Origin: Dokdonella sp.
GTDB lineage: Bacteria; Pseudomonadota; Gammaproteobacteria; Xanthomonadales; Rhodanobacteraceae
Assembly: GCF_019634775.1 (NCBI RefSeq)
Contig: NZ_JAHCAS010000001.1
Coordinates: 558,001 to 622,000, forward strand
Length of the DNA stretch: 64,000 nucleotides
Reading direction: 5' to 3'
Shown here: positions 7,995 through 18,513 of the stretch, in pieces
Layout of the letters: each line of letters begins with the position of its first letter
Position numbering within the stretch: position 1 is the first letter of the stretch
Program-made: the position numbers and the translations under genes
The notes under the pieces: model-generated
What the model was told of the DNA's origin: nothing
Seen by the model: the letters and a program-made list of their open reading frames with translations, nothing else
Databases searched by the model: none

Positions 7995-9218
7995 ATGAAG
8001 ACCTATCTCGTCGGCGGCGCGGTGCGCGATCGCCTGCTTGGCCGCACCGTCAACGACCGCGATTTCGTCGTCGTCGGCAGCACGCCCGAGGCCATGCTCG
8101 CGGCCGGCTACCGTCCGGTCGGCAAGGATTTTCCAGTGTTCCTGCACCCGCAAACGCAGGATGAGTACGCGCTCGCGCGCACCGAACGCAAGAGCGGGCG
8201 CGGCTACCATGGTTTCAGTGTCGTCGCCGATCCGTCGGTGACGCTCGAGGACGACCTCGCCCGGCGCGACCTGACCATCAATGCGATGGCCGAGGATGCC
8301 GACGGCCAGTTGGTCGACCCCTGGGGTGGTGCGCGCGACCTTGCCGACCGCGTGCTGCGTCATGTCTCGCCGGCCTTCGTCGAAGACCCGGTGCGCGTGC
8401 TGCGCGTGGCGCGATTCCTCGCCCGCTACGCACCGCTAGGCTTCACCATCGCCGACGAGACGCTCGCGCTGATGCGCACGATAGTCGACGACGGTGAAGT
8501 CGACCACCTGGTGCCCGAGCGCGTCTGGGCGGAGACGCGCAAGGCGCTCGCCGAGCCGCAACCCTCGGCCTTCCTGCAGGCCCTGCGCGCCTGCGGTGCG
8601 TTGCGCGTGCTGTTTCCCGAAGTCGATGCACTGTACGGCGTGCCGCAGCGCGCCGAGTTCCATCCCGAGGTCGATACCGGCGTACACGTCGAGATGGTTC
8701 TCGACATGGCCGCGCGCCTGGCGCCAGGCGACGACCTGGTCGGCTGGTGCGCGCTCGTGCACGACCTCGGCAAGGCGCTGACGCCGAAGGTCGAGTTGCC
8801 GAGGCACGTCATGCACGAGGAGCGCGGCGTCGCTGCGGTGCGGGCGATCTCGCAGCGCCTGCGCGTGCCGGCCGAGCACGCCACACTGGCCGAACTGTGC
8901 TGCCGCCTGCATCTGCTCGCGCACCGTGCCGCCGAACTGAGGCCATCGACCATGCTCGAACTGTTCGAGAAGCTCGACGCCTTCCGCAAACCGCAGCGGG
9001 TCGAACAGTTCCTGCTCGTCTGCGAAGCCGACAAGCGCGGCCGCCTCGGCCTGTCCGAATCGGACTATCCGTCCGGTCCGCTGCTGCGCGACGCCTTTGC
9101 CGCCGCCTGCACGATCAAGGCCGCACCGTTCGTCAGCGCCGGCCTCGAGGGTCCGGCCATCGCCGTGGCGATGCGCAAGGAGCGCGTCAAGGCGATTGCC
9201 GCCATTCCGCGCGGGTAG
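7995..9218 (+). CDS. cca: Multifunctional CCA-adding enzyme (tRNA nucleotidyltransferase, HD type)
   Basis: 407 residues, the normal length for the gammaproteobacterial enzyme with a C-terminal HD domain. Class II nucleotidyltransferase motifs are present: [10 protein letters not shown] near residue 6, the catalytic DRDF pair, then the [10 protein letters not shown] motif and the neck [16 protein letters not shown]. The HD motif VHDLGKAL is near residue 255. The enzyme adds or repairs the CCA end of tRNAs in the cytosol. It matters here because the tRNA-Thr gene in this window has no encoded CCA. Its last 61 codons are duplicated downstream (9616-9799). Confidence 0.96.
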   Translation: MKTYLVGGAVRDRLLGRTVNDRDFVVVGSTPEAMLAAGYRPVGKDFPVFLHPQTQDEYALARTERKSGRGYHGFSVVADPSVTLEDDLARRDLTINAMAEDADGQLVDPWGGARDLADRVLRHVSPAFVEDPVRVLRVARFLARYAPLGFTIADETLALMRTIVDDGEVDHLVPERVWAETRKALAEPQPSAFLQALRACGALRVLFPEVDALYGVPQRAEFHPEVDTGVHVEMVLDMAARLAPGDDLVGWCALVHDLGKALTPKVELPRHVMHEERGVAAVRAISQRLRVPAEHATLAELCCRLHLLAHRAAELRPSTMLELFEKLDAFRKPQRVEQFLLVCEADKRGRLGLSESDYPSGPLLRDAFAAACTIKAAPFVSAGLEGPAIAVAMRKERVKAIAAIPRG

Positions 9219-9227
9219 AAAACGGCT

Positions 9228-9303
9228 GTAGGAAACGGCTTCAGCCGTGATGCCTTGTCTGTACAACCTCACAAAAAGCATCACGGCTAAAGCCGTTTCC
9301 TAC
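9228..9303. repeat. Palindromic intergenic repeat, family A (copy 1)
   Basis: Arms GTAGGAAACGGCTTCAGCCG..TGATGC and GCATCACGGCTAAAGCCG..TTTCCTAC with a loop of about 24 bases containing TGTCTGTACAAC. It lies between convergent cca and the M20 fragment. Other copies are at 9809-9884, 51924-52042 and 63625-63700. Confidence 0.85.
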
Positions 9304-9347
9304 GGGTCGACGCAAGATTGCGGCAACGCGTTCCGCGCACAATCGCT

Positions 9348-9621
9348 TTACCGCGACGCCGGCACATACCCGAGAAAATCCAACCCCGCCTGCAGCATCG
9401 CCAGCGTGCCCGTGCGCAACGCACCTTCGTCGACGAAGAAGCGCGGCGAATGGTTGCTCGGCGCGGTATCGGGATCCTGGCCCTCTGGCGTGGCACCGAA
9501 GAAGAAATAGACGCTCGGCGCACCGGCGCCGATGGCGAGGTGCGGGAAGTCCTCGGAGGCAGTCCAGCGCTTTGCTTCGATGACCTTGTCCTTGCCGATC
9601 GCGTTCTCGATGCTGGCGCGG
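9348..9621 (-). pseudogene. Duplicated 3' fragment of the M20 peptidase gene
   Basis: Encodes the last 89 or so residues of the M20 peptidase found intact at 9929-11242, ending ...LDFLGYVPASR at the same stop codon. It has no start of its own and is cut at the duplication junction, where it runs into the cca fragment. It is a passive by-product of the 581-bp tandem duplication. Confidence 0.85.
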
Positions 9622-9799
9622 CCGCCTCGGCCTGTCCGAATCGGACTATCCGTCCGGTCCGCTGCTGCGCGACGCCTTTGCCGCCGCCTGCACGATCAAG
9701 GCCGCACCGTTCGTCAGCGCCGGCCTCGAGGGTCCGGCCATCGCCGTGGCGATGCGCAAGGAGCGCGTCAAGGCGATTGCCGCCATTGCGCGCGGGTAG
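9616..9799 (+). pseudogene. Duplicated 3' fragment of cca
   Basis: Copy of the last 61 codons of cca ([18 protein letters not shown] ... AAIARG) with one substitution, giving Ala where the intact gene has Pro three residues before the end. There is no start codon context or promoter; it is joined to the truncated M20 fragment on its left. Confidence 0.85.
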
Positions 9800-9808
9800 A
9801 AAACGGCT

Positions 9809-9884
9809 GTAGGAAACGGCTTCAGCCGTGATGCCTTGTCTGTACAACCTCACAAAAAGCATCACGGCTAAAGCCGTTTCCTAC
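9809..9884. repeat. Palindromic intergenic repeat, family A (copy 2)
   Basis: Identical to the copy at 9228-9303 because it was carried along in the 581-bp duplication, so it is not an independent insertion of the repeat. Confidence 0.85.
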
Positions 9885-9928
9885 GGGTCGACGCAAGATT
9901 GCGGCAACGCGTTCCGCGCACAATCGCT

Positions 9929-11242
9929 TTACCGCGACGCCGGCACATACCCGAGAAAATCCAACCCCGCCTGCAGCATCGCCAGCGTGCCCGTGCGCAA
10001 CGCACCTTCGTCGACGAAGAAGCGCGGCGAATGGTTGCTCGGCGCGGTATCGGGATCCTGGCCCTCTGGCGTGGCACCGAAGAAGAAATAGACGCTCGGC
10101 GCACCGGCGCCGATGGCGAGGTGCGGGAAGTCCTCGGAGGCAGTCCAGCGCTTTGCTTCGATGACCTTGTCCTTGCCGATCGCGTTCTCGATGCTGGCGC
10201 GCACGCGCGCGGTCAGGGCCGGATCGTTGTAGTTGACCGGGTTGCTGCCGGGTACGACCGGGATCTCGGCTTCGATCGTCGCCCCGTGCGCGGCGGCGAC
10301 GTGTTCGGCGACGTTGCGCAGATCGGCCAGGGCCTGCTCGCGCATCGCGCTGTCGAAGGTGCGCACGGTGCCGTGCAGTTCGGCGCTGTCGGGCACGATG
10401 TTGAAGCGCTGGCCGCCGTTGAAGATGCCGAAAGTGACGACGGCCGGTTCCTTGTTGATGTCGAGGCGGCGGCTGACGATGGCCTGCGCCGAGGTGACGA
10501 TTTCGGCGCCGGCGACGATCGGATCGATGCCACGCCACGGCGTCGCGCCGTGGCTCTGGCGACCCCGGATGGTCAGGCGGAAGGTATCCGAGCTGGCCAT
10601 CATGCCGCCGGCACGCAGGGCGACCGTACCGACCGGATAGGCGCTGGTCACGTGCATGCCGAGCACGGCGTCCGGCTTGAAATCCTTGAACACGCCTTGC
10701 TCGACCATCAGCGGCGCGCCGCCGGTCTCGCCGGGCGGCGAGCCTTCCTCGGCGGGCTGGAAGATCAGCATGACCGAGCCGGGCAGGTCCTTGCGGATCG
10801 CGGCAAGCGCGCTGGCGACACCGAGCGTGGTCGCGGTATGCACATCGTGGCCGCAAGCGTGCATGACGCCGACCGTCTTGCCGAGGTATTCGCCTTTCGC
10901 CTTCGAGGCGAACGGCAGGTCGACTTCCTCGGTGACCGGCAAGCCGTCCATGTCGGCGCGGATCGCGAGCTTCGGGCCGGGCTTGCCGCCTTCGAGGATG
11001 CCGACCACGCCGGTATGCGCGATGCCGGTGCGTACCGCGTAGCCGAGCTTCTTCAACTCGGCGGCGACGATGCTCGCGGTGCGCGTCTCGCGGTTGCTCA
11101 ATTCAGGGTGCTGGTGGAAGTCGCGGCGCAGTTCGGTGATGCGCGCGAGGCGCGCATCGACAAGGGTGGATGCCTCATCGGCCGCCATCGCCGCGGCAGC
11201 GGCCAACATGGCGACCAGCGCGGCGGCGGATTTCATTGACAT
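9929..11242 (-). CDS. Exported M20 family amidohydrolase/peptidase
   Basis: 437 residues. A signal peptide (MSMKSAAALVAMLAAAAAMA) precedes an M20D-type metallohydrolase related to hippurate and indole-acetyl-amino-acid hydrolases. Visible motifs: RRDFHQHPELSNRET, LAIRADMDGLPVTEE, the metal site VMHACGHDVHTAT and the catalytic FQPAEEGSPPGE. The dimerisation domain and the C-terminal HLAIGAGAPSVYFFFG complete the family length. It probably cleaves N-acyl or dipeptide substrates in the periplasm. The start could equally be the second ATG two codons later. Its 3' end is duplicated upstream of cca's fragment, but this copy is complete. Confidence 0.9.
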   Translation of the reverse strand: MSMKSAAALVAMLAAAAAMAADEASTLVDARLARITELRRDFHQHPELSNRETRTASIVAAELKKLGYAVRTGIAHTGVVGILEGGKPGPKLAIRADMDGLPVTEEVDLPFASKAKGEYLGKTVGVMHACGHDVHTATTLGVASALAAIRKDLPGSVMLIFQPAEEGSPPGETGGAPLMVEQGVFKDFKPDAVLGMHVTSAYPVGTVALRAGGMMASSDTFRLTIRGRQSHGATPWRGIDPIVAGAEIVTSAQAIVSRRLDINKEPAVVTFGIFNGGQRFNIVPDSAELHGTVRTFDSAMREQALADLRNVAEHVAAAHGATIEAEIPVVPGSNPVNYNDPALTARVRASIENAIGKDKVIEAKRWTASEDFPHLAIGAGAPSVYFFFGATPEGQDPDTAPSNHSPRFFVDEGALRTGTLAMLQAGLDFLGYVPASR

Positions 11243-11516
11243 GCGCGTCTCCCGTGGGCGTGGTGAACGCAGTCAAGCGCATGCGCGTGCGCGACGCAAG
11301 GCGACCACGCCAGCCGCATATGACTGCGCGGGATCTATCCCAGTGCGAACCCCCGGTTCGAAGCCGGCGCGAGGCGCGCGCCGCAGTCGGTTCCACGGAG
11401 CGATTGCGGCGACGTCGTCGCCACACTGGTGACCGAACCGGGTTGCCGGCCGCGCTCAGGCTTAAGCGTTGTTCGCGGCCCGCCTCATCCGCGGAAGGCG
11501 CGCCGCCGATGCCGAC

Positions 11517-12608
11517 TCAAGCGAGATGTTCGCGGGCCATGTATTCCTCGCTCTGCATCTCGATCAGGCGTGACTCGGTTCGCGCGAACACCGCGCGCAG
11601 GCGGCGGCCGTCATAGAGCTCGATGATCGGCACGGCGGCCGACAGCACGAGGTTGACGCCGCGGTCGTACAGCTCGTCGACCAGTTCGACGAAACGCTGC
11701 GCGGCGTCTTCGGTCTGCGGAGTGAACTCGGGCACGCCCGAGACGAGGATCGTGTGGTAGCTGCGCGCAAGTTCGATGTAGTCTGCGACACCACGCGGAC
11801 CATCGCAGAGCGCGGCGAAGTCGAACCAGATCACGCCGTCGGCTTCACGGCGCACATCGATCGGGCGCTCGTTGAGCGTCATCGTGAAGCACTCGCGCTC
11901 GGCACCGCGCGCGACACGATGGAAGGTCGCCAGCATCGCACGCTCCGCACGCATGTCGGGCGGCACGTGGTAGACCGGCGCCTGACGCAGCGCGCGCAGC
12001 CGCCAGTCGGTCGCCGAAACCAGTTCGACGACTTCGCAGTGCCGCTCGATCAAGGCGATCGCCGGCAGGAAGCGCTCGCGCTGCAGGCCGTCCCGGTAGA
12101 GGTTCGGCGGCGCCGTGTTCGAGGTGGTGACAAGGACCACGCCATCGGCGAACAAGGCCCTCAGCAGGTTGCCGAGGATCATCGCGTCACCGATGTCGAG
12201 CACGAAGAATTCGTCGAGGCAGAGCACGCGCGACTCGGCGGCGATGCGCGCGGCGACCGCGACCAGCGGATCGCTGTGGCCACTGAGCGTGCGCAGTTCG
12301 GCGTGAATGCCCCGCATGAAGCGATGGAAGTGCACGCGGCGCTTGTTCGGCGTCGGCAACGACTCGAAGAACAGGTCCATCAGGAAGGTCTTGCCGCGAC
12401 CGACGCTGCCCCACAGATACAAGCCGCGCGGCGACGGCGAACGCTGGCCACGCAGACGCTGCCACAGGCTCGGCGGCGTCAACGCAGCCAGTTCGGCGTG
12501 GATGCGGTCGAGTGCGACCAGCACCGGCGCCTGTGCCGAATCGGCCTGCCACTCACCCGCGGCGACACCGCGCGCATAGCGCGCGCCCGGACTTTCGTGG
12601 CGGTTCAT
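11517..12608 (-). CDS. zapE: Cell division protein ZapE (AFG1-like ATPase)
   Basis: 363 residues. Walker A is LYLWGSVGRGKTFLMD, followed by FFESLP..KRRVHFHRFM. Walker B is LCLDEFFVLDIGDAM and the sensor region VVLVTTSNTAPPNLY. ZapE is a peripheral cytosolic ATPase that acts on the Z-ring and is related to the mitochondrial AFG1/LACE1 proteins. The start was placed at MNRHESPGARYARG, because that ATG overlaps the stop of the upstream hydrolase gene by ATGA, giving translational coupling. Longer in-frame sequence further upstream lies within the hydrolase gene and is not family-like. Confidence 0.93.
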   Translation of the reverse strand: MNRHESPGARYARGVAAGEWQADSAQAPVLVALDRIHAELAALTPPSLWQRLRGQRSPSPRGLYLWGSVGRGKTFLMDLFFESLPTPNKRRVHFHRFMRGIHAELRTLSGHSDPLVAVAARIAAESRVLCLDEFFVLDIGDAMILGNLLRALFADGVVLVTTSNTAPPNLYRDGLQRERFLPAIALIERHCEVVELVSATDWRLRALRQAPVYHVPPDMRAERAMLATFHRVARGAERECFTMTLNERPIDVRREADGVIWFDFAALCDGPRGVADYIELARSYHTILVSGVPEFTPQTEDAAQRFVELVDELYDRGVNLVLSAAVPIIELYDGRRLRAVFARTESRLIEMQSEEYMAREHLA

Positions 12609-13297
12609 GCGGGCGCGCGCGGCGGCGGCAGGTGTGCGCGCATGGCGTTCTTGATCGCCCCGCGCAGATCCATCAGGCGGCGATGGAAGAAATGCGAGGT
12701 CTCCGGCATGCGCACCAGCTGCGGCGGATGCGGCAGCGTCGCGACCCAGGCAAACACCGCGGACGGATCGACAATTTCGTCCTCTTCGCCCTGCACGACC
12801 AGCCATGGGCAATCAGGCAGCTCGATCGTGTCGAAATCCCAGCGCCCGACCGGCGGTGCGACCGAGATCAAGGCCGCCGCACCGAGGCGCTTCGCCGCGG
12901 CGAGCGCGACATAGCTGCCAAACGAGAAACCGGCCAACCACAGCGCATCGCCTGGGCTGGCGCGGCGCGCCCACTCGACCACCGCAACGAGATCGTCGAC
13001 TTCACCACGCCCTTCGTCGTGCACGCCCTCGGAATGACCGACACCACGGAAATTGAAACGCACGCAGGCGAGACCGAGCTCACCGAGCGCACGCTCGACG
13101 ATGGTCACGACCTTGTTGTGCATGGTGCCGCCATGCAGCGGATGCGGATGGCAGATCACGGCCACGCCGCGCACCGGCGTACAGTCGGCATCGGCAGGCG
13201 TCGCCACGACTTCGAGTGCACCGACCGGACCGGGCAGCAGGAAGGCGGTGTGTTCGATGGGAAAAGTGGGTGGTGGGGTGGTGGGGACGGGCGGCAT
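12605..13297 (-). CDS. Alpha/beta hydrolase, COG2945-like
   Basis: 230 residues from the chosen ATG (MPPVPTTPPPTFPIEHTAFLLPG). The fold is seen in AVICHPHPLHGGTMHNKVV, the ACVRFNFRGVGHSEG strand-turn, and the nucleophile elbow LAGFSFGSY (Ser in GFSFG). Then come acid and histidine candidates in VVQGEEDEIVDP and PETSHFFHRRL. This set is typical of the short bacterial alpha/beta hydrolases of the COG2945 type, whose substrates are unknown. The stop codon overlaps the zapE start, so the two are co-translated. The opposite strand upstream starts acpH, with a shared promoter region at 13298-13454. Confidence 0.88.
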   Translation of the reverse strand: MPPVPTTPPPTFPIEHTAFLLPGPVGALEVVATPADADCTPVRGVAVICHPHPLHGGTMHNKVVTIVERALGELGLACVRFNFRGVGHSEGVHDEGRGEVDDLVAVVEWARRASPGDALWLAGFSFGSYVALAAAKRLGAAALISVAPPVGRWDFDTIELPDCPWLVVQGEEDEIVDPSAVFAWVATLPHPPQLVRMPETSHFFHRRLMDLRGAIKNAMRAHLPPPRAPA

Positions 13298-13454
13298 GGC
13301 GCTGATGATACGGCGGAGAAAGGGGCGAGGGCTCGACAATCGAACATCATCGCGCGAGGGAACGTTGTACGGCGATCTTTTGTAGCACCATTGCGAGCTC
13401 GTTCCAGCCTGCGCGTATCGAGCCCTCGCCCCTGGCCCCTGCCCAGTCCCTCCG

Positions 13455-14048
13455 ATGAACCACCTCGCCCACGCCCTCCTCTCCGGACCCGATCCCGAAC
13501 TCATGCTCGGCGGGCTGATGGGCGACTTCGTGCATGGCCGCGTCGATCCGGCCCTGCCCGACGGACTGCGCCGCGGCATTGCCCTGCATCGCGCGATCGA
13601 CAGCCATACCGACGCACACCCGACGCTTGTCGCATTGCGGGAGCGTTTCGAGCCACCGTTCCGGCGCTACGCCGGCATCGTCATCGACATCTGGTTCGAC
13701 CACCTGCTCGCCCGCGGGTTCGCCCACTGGAGCAACGAGCCGCTGGCGGCGTACTCGCGGCGCATCCACGACGTGATCGACGCCGCGCCGGTACCACTGC
13801 CGGAGCGCATGCGCGCGTTCGTGCGCTACATGCGCGCACACGGCCTGCCGGCTGCCTACACCGACCGCATGCTCGTCGCGCGCGTGTTCGCCGGTGTCAG
13901 CTCGCGCCTGCGCCACGCGAACCCGCTGGACCGGGTGATGCCCGAAGTCGAGCGGCTCGAGGATGCGCTCGAAGAATCCTTCCTCGCGTTTTTCCCGCAA
14001 CTCGTCGAGTTCGCCGAAACCTGGCGCGCGCAAACTCTTCCGCCGTAG
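13455..14048 (+). CDS. acpH: Acyl carrier protein phosphodiesterase
   Basis: 197 residues, the usual AcpH length. MNHLAHALLSGPDPELMLGGLMGDFVHG and the helical metal-site motifs GIALHRAIDSHTDAHP and FDHLLARGFAHWS match the HD-like AcpH family. AcpH removes the 4'-phosphopantetheine arm from holo-ACP, so it belongs to fatty-acid synthesis turnover in the cytosol. Conserved His and Asp residues of the metal centre are all visible. The stop codon TAG is contained in the left arm of a family C palindrome. It is transcribed divergently from the hydrolase-zapE pair. Confidence 0.9.
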   Translation: MNHLAHALLSGPDPELMLGGLMGDFVHGRVDPALPDGLRRGIALHRAIDSHTDAHPTLVALRERFEPPFRRYAGIVIDIWFDHLLARGFAHWSNEPLAAYSRRIHDVIDAAPVPLPERMRAFVRYMRAHGLPAAYTDRMLVARVFAGVSSRLRHANPLDRVMPEVERLEDALEESFLAFFPQLVEFAETWRAQTLPP

Positions 14049-14115
14049 GAACGCACCCTGTACTCGATCCTCGCACCATCACCGAAAGGCAATCGCGCAC
14101 AGGGTGGGCTCCTGC
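14045..14115. repeat. Palindromic intergenic repeat, family C (copy 2)
   Basis: Left arm GTAGGAACGCACCCTGTACT.CGAT and right arm CAATCGCGCACAGGGTGGG.CTCCTGC, with a loop of about 24 bases. The TAG of the first arm is the stop codon of acpH. The element lies between convergent acpH and amtB. Confidence 0.8.
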
Positions 14116-14180
14116 GATGATGGGGGATGCACGCAGGCGGCCCCTGAACACCCCGACTCCGCGCACGCGCTCGCCAGGCT

Positions 14181-15575
14181 TCAACTCTCGTAGGCGGACT
14201 CGCCGTGGCTGGCGATGTCGAGTCCCTCGCGCTCCTCGTCCTCGCCGACCCGCAGTCCGCCGACGACCCGCTTGACGATGAACAGGGCGATGACCGTCAC
14301 TACCGCGCACCAGAGGATGGTGAACAGCACGCTTACGACCTGCACCGCGACCTGCCCGCCGATCGAGTAACCCGCCTCCTTGACGCCACCGAGCGACGGC
14401 GCGGCGAACACGCCGGTCAGGATCGCGCCGACGATGCCGCCGATGCCGTGCACGCCGAATACGTCGAGGCTGTCGTCTGCTCCGAGCCGGCGCTTGAGGC
14501 CGGTGACGCCCCAGACGCAGACCGCCCCGGCGACGAAACCGATGGCGATGCCGCCGAGCGGGCCGACGAACCCGGCTGCCGGCGTGATGCCGACCAGGCC
14601 CGCGATGGCGCCGGAGGCCGCGCCCAGTGCGGACGGCTTGCCCTTGGTGAAGGCCTCGACCAGCGACCAGCCGACCACCGCCGCGGCAGTCGCCACCAGG
14701 GTATTGATGAAGGCCAATGAAGCCAGCGCATCCGCCGCCAGCGCCGAACCGGCGTTGAAGCCGAACCAGCCGACCCACAACAAGGCCGCGCCGATCACGG
14801 TAAACGGCACGCTGTGCGGTTTGATCGCTTCCCTGCCGTAGCCCAGGCGCCTGCCGAGGAACGCGGCGCCGATCAGGCCGGCAACGCCGGCATTGATGTG
14901 CACCACAGTACCGCCGGCGAAATCGAGCGCACCTTCCGCGCCGGCGAGTTCAATCCCGGCAAGGTAGCCGCCACCCCAGACGATGTGCGCCATAGGCAGG
15001 TAGGCGAACGTGAACCACAGGATCGAGAACAGCATGACCGCGCCGAACCTCATGCGTTCGGCGAACGAGCCGACGATGAGCGCGGTGGTGATGCCGGCGA
15101 AAGTCGACTGGAAGGCGACGAACAGGAACTCCGGCAGTCCGTTCGTGACCGAGTCCGCACCGATGCCCCGCAGGAACGCCTTTTCGACGAACGAACCGAA
15201 GAACGGATTGCCCGCGGTGAACACCGCACTGTAGCCATAGGCAACCCACAGGATCACGGCCACGCAGAACACCAGCAGCACCTGCATGAACACGGACAGC
15301 ACGTTCTTGGCACGCACCATGCCACCGTAGAACATCGCCAGACCCGGCACGACCATCAGCAGCACCAGGAAGGTCGAGGTCATCATCCAGGCCACGTTGC
15401 CGCTGTCGGGAAGCGCGGCCGCGACCGCCTCCGCCGCAAGTGCAGCCGGCGGCGCTTCGAGTGCGGCATCCTGGGCCGCGACGCGGCCCGCCGCGCCCAT
15501 CATCAGCAGGCCGGACGCGATGATGGACGACGCATGAAAGCGCTGTTCGCAGCGCGACGACATCGACTCGTTCAT
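14181..15575 (-). CDS. amtB: Ammonium transporter
   Basis: 464 residues from ATG (MNESMSSRC), chosen because GGGAG lies 6 bases upstream; earlier in-frame codons would run into glnK. An N-terminal signal-like segment and an Ala-rich linker precede the eleven-helix Amt core (GNVAWMMTSTFLVLLMVVPGLAMFYGGMVR). The twin pore histidines appear in LPMAHIVWGGG and VFGVHGIGGIVGAI. AmtB conducts ammonium across the inner membrane and is blocked by the PII protein encoded just upstream (19 bp). The order glnA-glnK-amtB indicates co-regulation by nitrogen status. Confidence 0.96.
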   Translation of the reverse strand: MNESMSSRCEQRFHASSIIASGLLMMGAAGRVAAQDAALEAPPAALAAEAVAAALPDSGNVAWMMTSTFLVLLMVVPGLAMFYGGMVRAKNVLSVFMQVLLVFCVAVILWVAYGYSAVFTAGNPFFGSFVEKAFLRGIGADSVTNGLPEFLFVAFQSTFAGITTALIVGSFAERMRFGAVMLFSILWFTFAYLPMAHIVWGGGYLAGIELAGAEGALDFAGGTVVHINAGVAGLIGAAFLGRRLGYGREAIKPHSVPFTVIGAALLWVGWFGFNAGSALAADALASLAFINTLVATAAAVVGWSLVEAFTKGKPSALGAASGAIAGLVGITPAAGFVGPLGGIAIGFVAGAVCVWGVTGLKRRLGADDSLDVFGVHGIGGIVGAILTGVFAAPSLGGVKEAGYSIGGQVAVQVVSVLFTILWCAVVTVIALFIVKRVVGGLRVGEDEEREGLDIASHGESAYES

Positions 15576-15594
15576 GGCTGCTCCCGGCATCGCG

Positions 15595-17422
<1,828 letters not shown>

Positions 17423-17455
17423 GGAAACCTCGGCAGATGGATGTGCCGAGGAATC

Positions 17456-17472
17456 AGCAACAGCCGTGCCAG
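17456..17472 (-). promoter_or_regulatory. Sigma54 promoter of glnA
   Basis: On the minus strand the sequence reads CTGGCACGGCTGTTGCT, a match to the -24/-12 consensus TGGCACG-N4-TTGCW with invariant GG and GC correctly spaced. Transcription should start about 12 bases downstream, near 17445, leaving a short leader of some 23 bases with GAGG before the glnA ATG. Confidence 0.9.
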
Positions 17473-17544
17473 ATTTGCTGCTGCGCGGAAACTCTTTTGA
17501 TTCAGATGGTTATGTTTGATTCTTGCGCGCGAAGGCGGCGCAGT

Positions 17545-17561
17545 CGCACCATATTGGTGCA
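17545..17561. promoter_or_regulatory. NtrC binding site (enhancer) for glnA
   Basis: CGCACCATATTGGTGCA contains the perfect dyad GCACCA-TAT-TGGTGC, which fits the NtrC consensus TGCACCA-N3-TGGTGCA. It lies about 75 bp upstream of the -24 element. A weaker second half-dyad, TGCACAAGAATGCA at 17576-17589, lies 30 bp further up and may be a second NtrC site, as is usual for enhancers of this kind. Confidence 0.88.
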
Positions 17562-17668
17562 TTTGCGTGCGGCATTGCACAAGAATGCATCAGAGAATGC
17601 GGCGCAATGGGAGCGGGACGCCATGCGCGATTCCTCCCGACACGATTCCTTTCCGCATCGCCGGGACC

Positions 17669-17694
17669 AAAAAAAAAGCCGCCCGGTGGGCGGC
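17669..17694 (-). terminator. Rho-independent terminator of the cytochrome gene
   Basis: On the minus strand GCCGCCCACCGGGCGGC is followed by nine T residues, 27 bp after the cytochrome stop codon. The stem is seven G:C pairs with a three-base loop. It separates this gene from the divergent glnA control region. Confidence 0.93.
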
Positions 17695-17720
17695 GTTCTC
17701 ATATGCGATGTGGGCGAGAA

Positions 17721-18251
17721 CTACTTCACCTGGGCGATCATCCACTCGACCGTGGCCTTGACCTGCTCATCGTTGAGCGAGGCGTTGCCGCCGCGCGCCG
17801 GCATCATGCCGAGGCTGCCGGTGAAGCCTTCGCTTGCGTGCTGGACGAGGGTGTCGAGGCCGAGCGCGATGCGCTGGTTCCAGTGAGCCGTATCGGTCAG
17901 CTTGGGTGCACCACCGGCGCCACTGCCGTGGCAGGCGCTGCACAGGTTGGTGTAGATCACCGAACCATCGGTCGTGCCCCCGTAGGCGACCTGCGAAGCC
18001 GCGGCCTTGCGCGCGGCTTCCTCGGCCGCAGCAATCGCCGCGCGACCGGTTTCACCGGCATGCACGCCACCGACCGGGGCGAGACGGCGCTCGACCACGC
18101 TCGCCTGGCTCGTCGCAACCGGCTTCTTCGTACCGTTGTAGACACAAGTCGACAGTGCGATCAGGCCCAGCGCGACGAGCACCAGCCCGGTGATGACCTG
18201 GGCGAAATGCTTGAGGAAGACCGCATCGGTCTGCGGAACGGGATTGCTCAC
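17721..18251 (-). CDS. Membrane-anchored cytochrome c5-type protein
   Basis: 176 residues from a GTG start ([16 protein letters not shown]), chosen because GAGGTGG lies about 6 bases upstream. The upstream in-frame ATG at 18293 has no such site. One N-terminal membrane segment ([19 protein letters not shown], 20-38) anchors an Ala-rich linker and a small haem domain: CSACH at 104-108 and the likely distal ligand Met in GMMPARGG. This matches class I c5-like cytochromes that carry electrons in the periplasm. Its partners are not visible here. It ends in a strong terminator. Confidence 0.9.
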   Translation of the reverse strand: MSNPVPQTDAVFLKHFAQVITGLVLVALGLIALSTCVYNGTKKPVATSQASVVERRLAPVGGVHAGETGRAAIAAAEEAARKAAASQVAYGGTTDGSVIYTNLCSACHGSGAGGAPKLTDTAHWNQRIALGLDTLVQHASEGFTGSLGMMPARGGNASLNDEQVKATVEWMIAQVK

Positions 18252-18345
18252 GGAGGGCCACCTCTTGATACGTCCGCCCCTGTTGGCGGGCACGGATTGA
18301 CGCGCAAGTATAGCCAGCGCCCCACGGACGCGGAAGGGCGCGGCG

Positions 18346-18375
18346 TTGGTCGTGGTCGGGCCGGCGCGCTATGAT
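18346..18375 (+). promoter_or_regulatory. Sigma70-type promoter of tRNA-Arg
   Basis: TTGGTC (18346-18351) and TATGAT (18370-18375), separated by 18 bp, followed by a G/C-rich discriminator GCGCCGCGTCGCG. The predicted start lies about 55 bp before the tRNA. Confidence 0.5.
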
Positions 18376-18436
18376 CCGCGCCGCGTCGCGGCCGGGCTTC
18401 GCCCCGTCCCGCCCGCATCATGCAGCGGCATCTCAT

Positions 18437-18513
18437 GCGCCCGTAGCTCAGCTGGATAGAGTACCGCCCTCCGAAGGCGGGGGTCACAGGTTCGAATCCT
18501 GTCGGGCGCGCCA
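18437..18513 (+). tRNA. tRNA-Arg(CCG)
   Basis: 77 nt including an encoded CCA. Acceptor arms GCGCCCG/CGGGCGC pair fully. The D arm is GCTCAGCTGGATAGAGT, and the anticodon arm CCGCC-CTCCGAA-GGCGG gives anticodon CCG. The T arm is ACAGG-TTCGAAT-CCTGT. The gene serves as insertion site of the island to its right: the recombinase reading frame on the opposite strand ends inside it. Confidence 0.96.

Larger units (their letters stand above)
9035..10196. repeat. 581-bp tandem duplication spanning cca and M20-peptidase 3' ends
   Basis: Bases 9035-9615 are repeated at 9616-10196 with an offset of exactly 581. The one difference I can see is C at 9207 against G at 9788. The unit holds the last 61 codons of cca, a family A palindrome and the last 89 or so codons of the convergent M20 peptidase gene. 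Because both endpoints lie inside genes that converge, one full copy of each gene survives. The junction at 9615/9616 shares only GCGCGG with the normal sequence. Recent duplication or assembly artefact are both possible. Confidence 0.9.

Noticed and set aside
9247..10091. Two identical 87-aa frames (MMPCLYNLTKSIT...) as a repeated small gene
   Set aside because: They are read across the family A palindrome and antisense of the M20 gene; identity comes from the 581-bp duplication.
11243..11516. Possible tRNA-like piece (CCCCCGGTTCGAAGCC) near 11353
   Set aside because: Only a T-loop-like string; no acceptor or anticodon stem can be folded around it.
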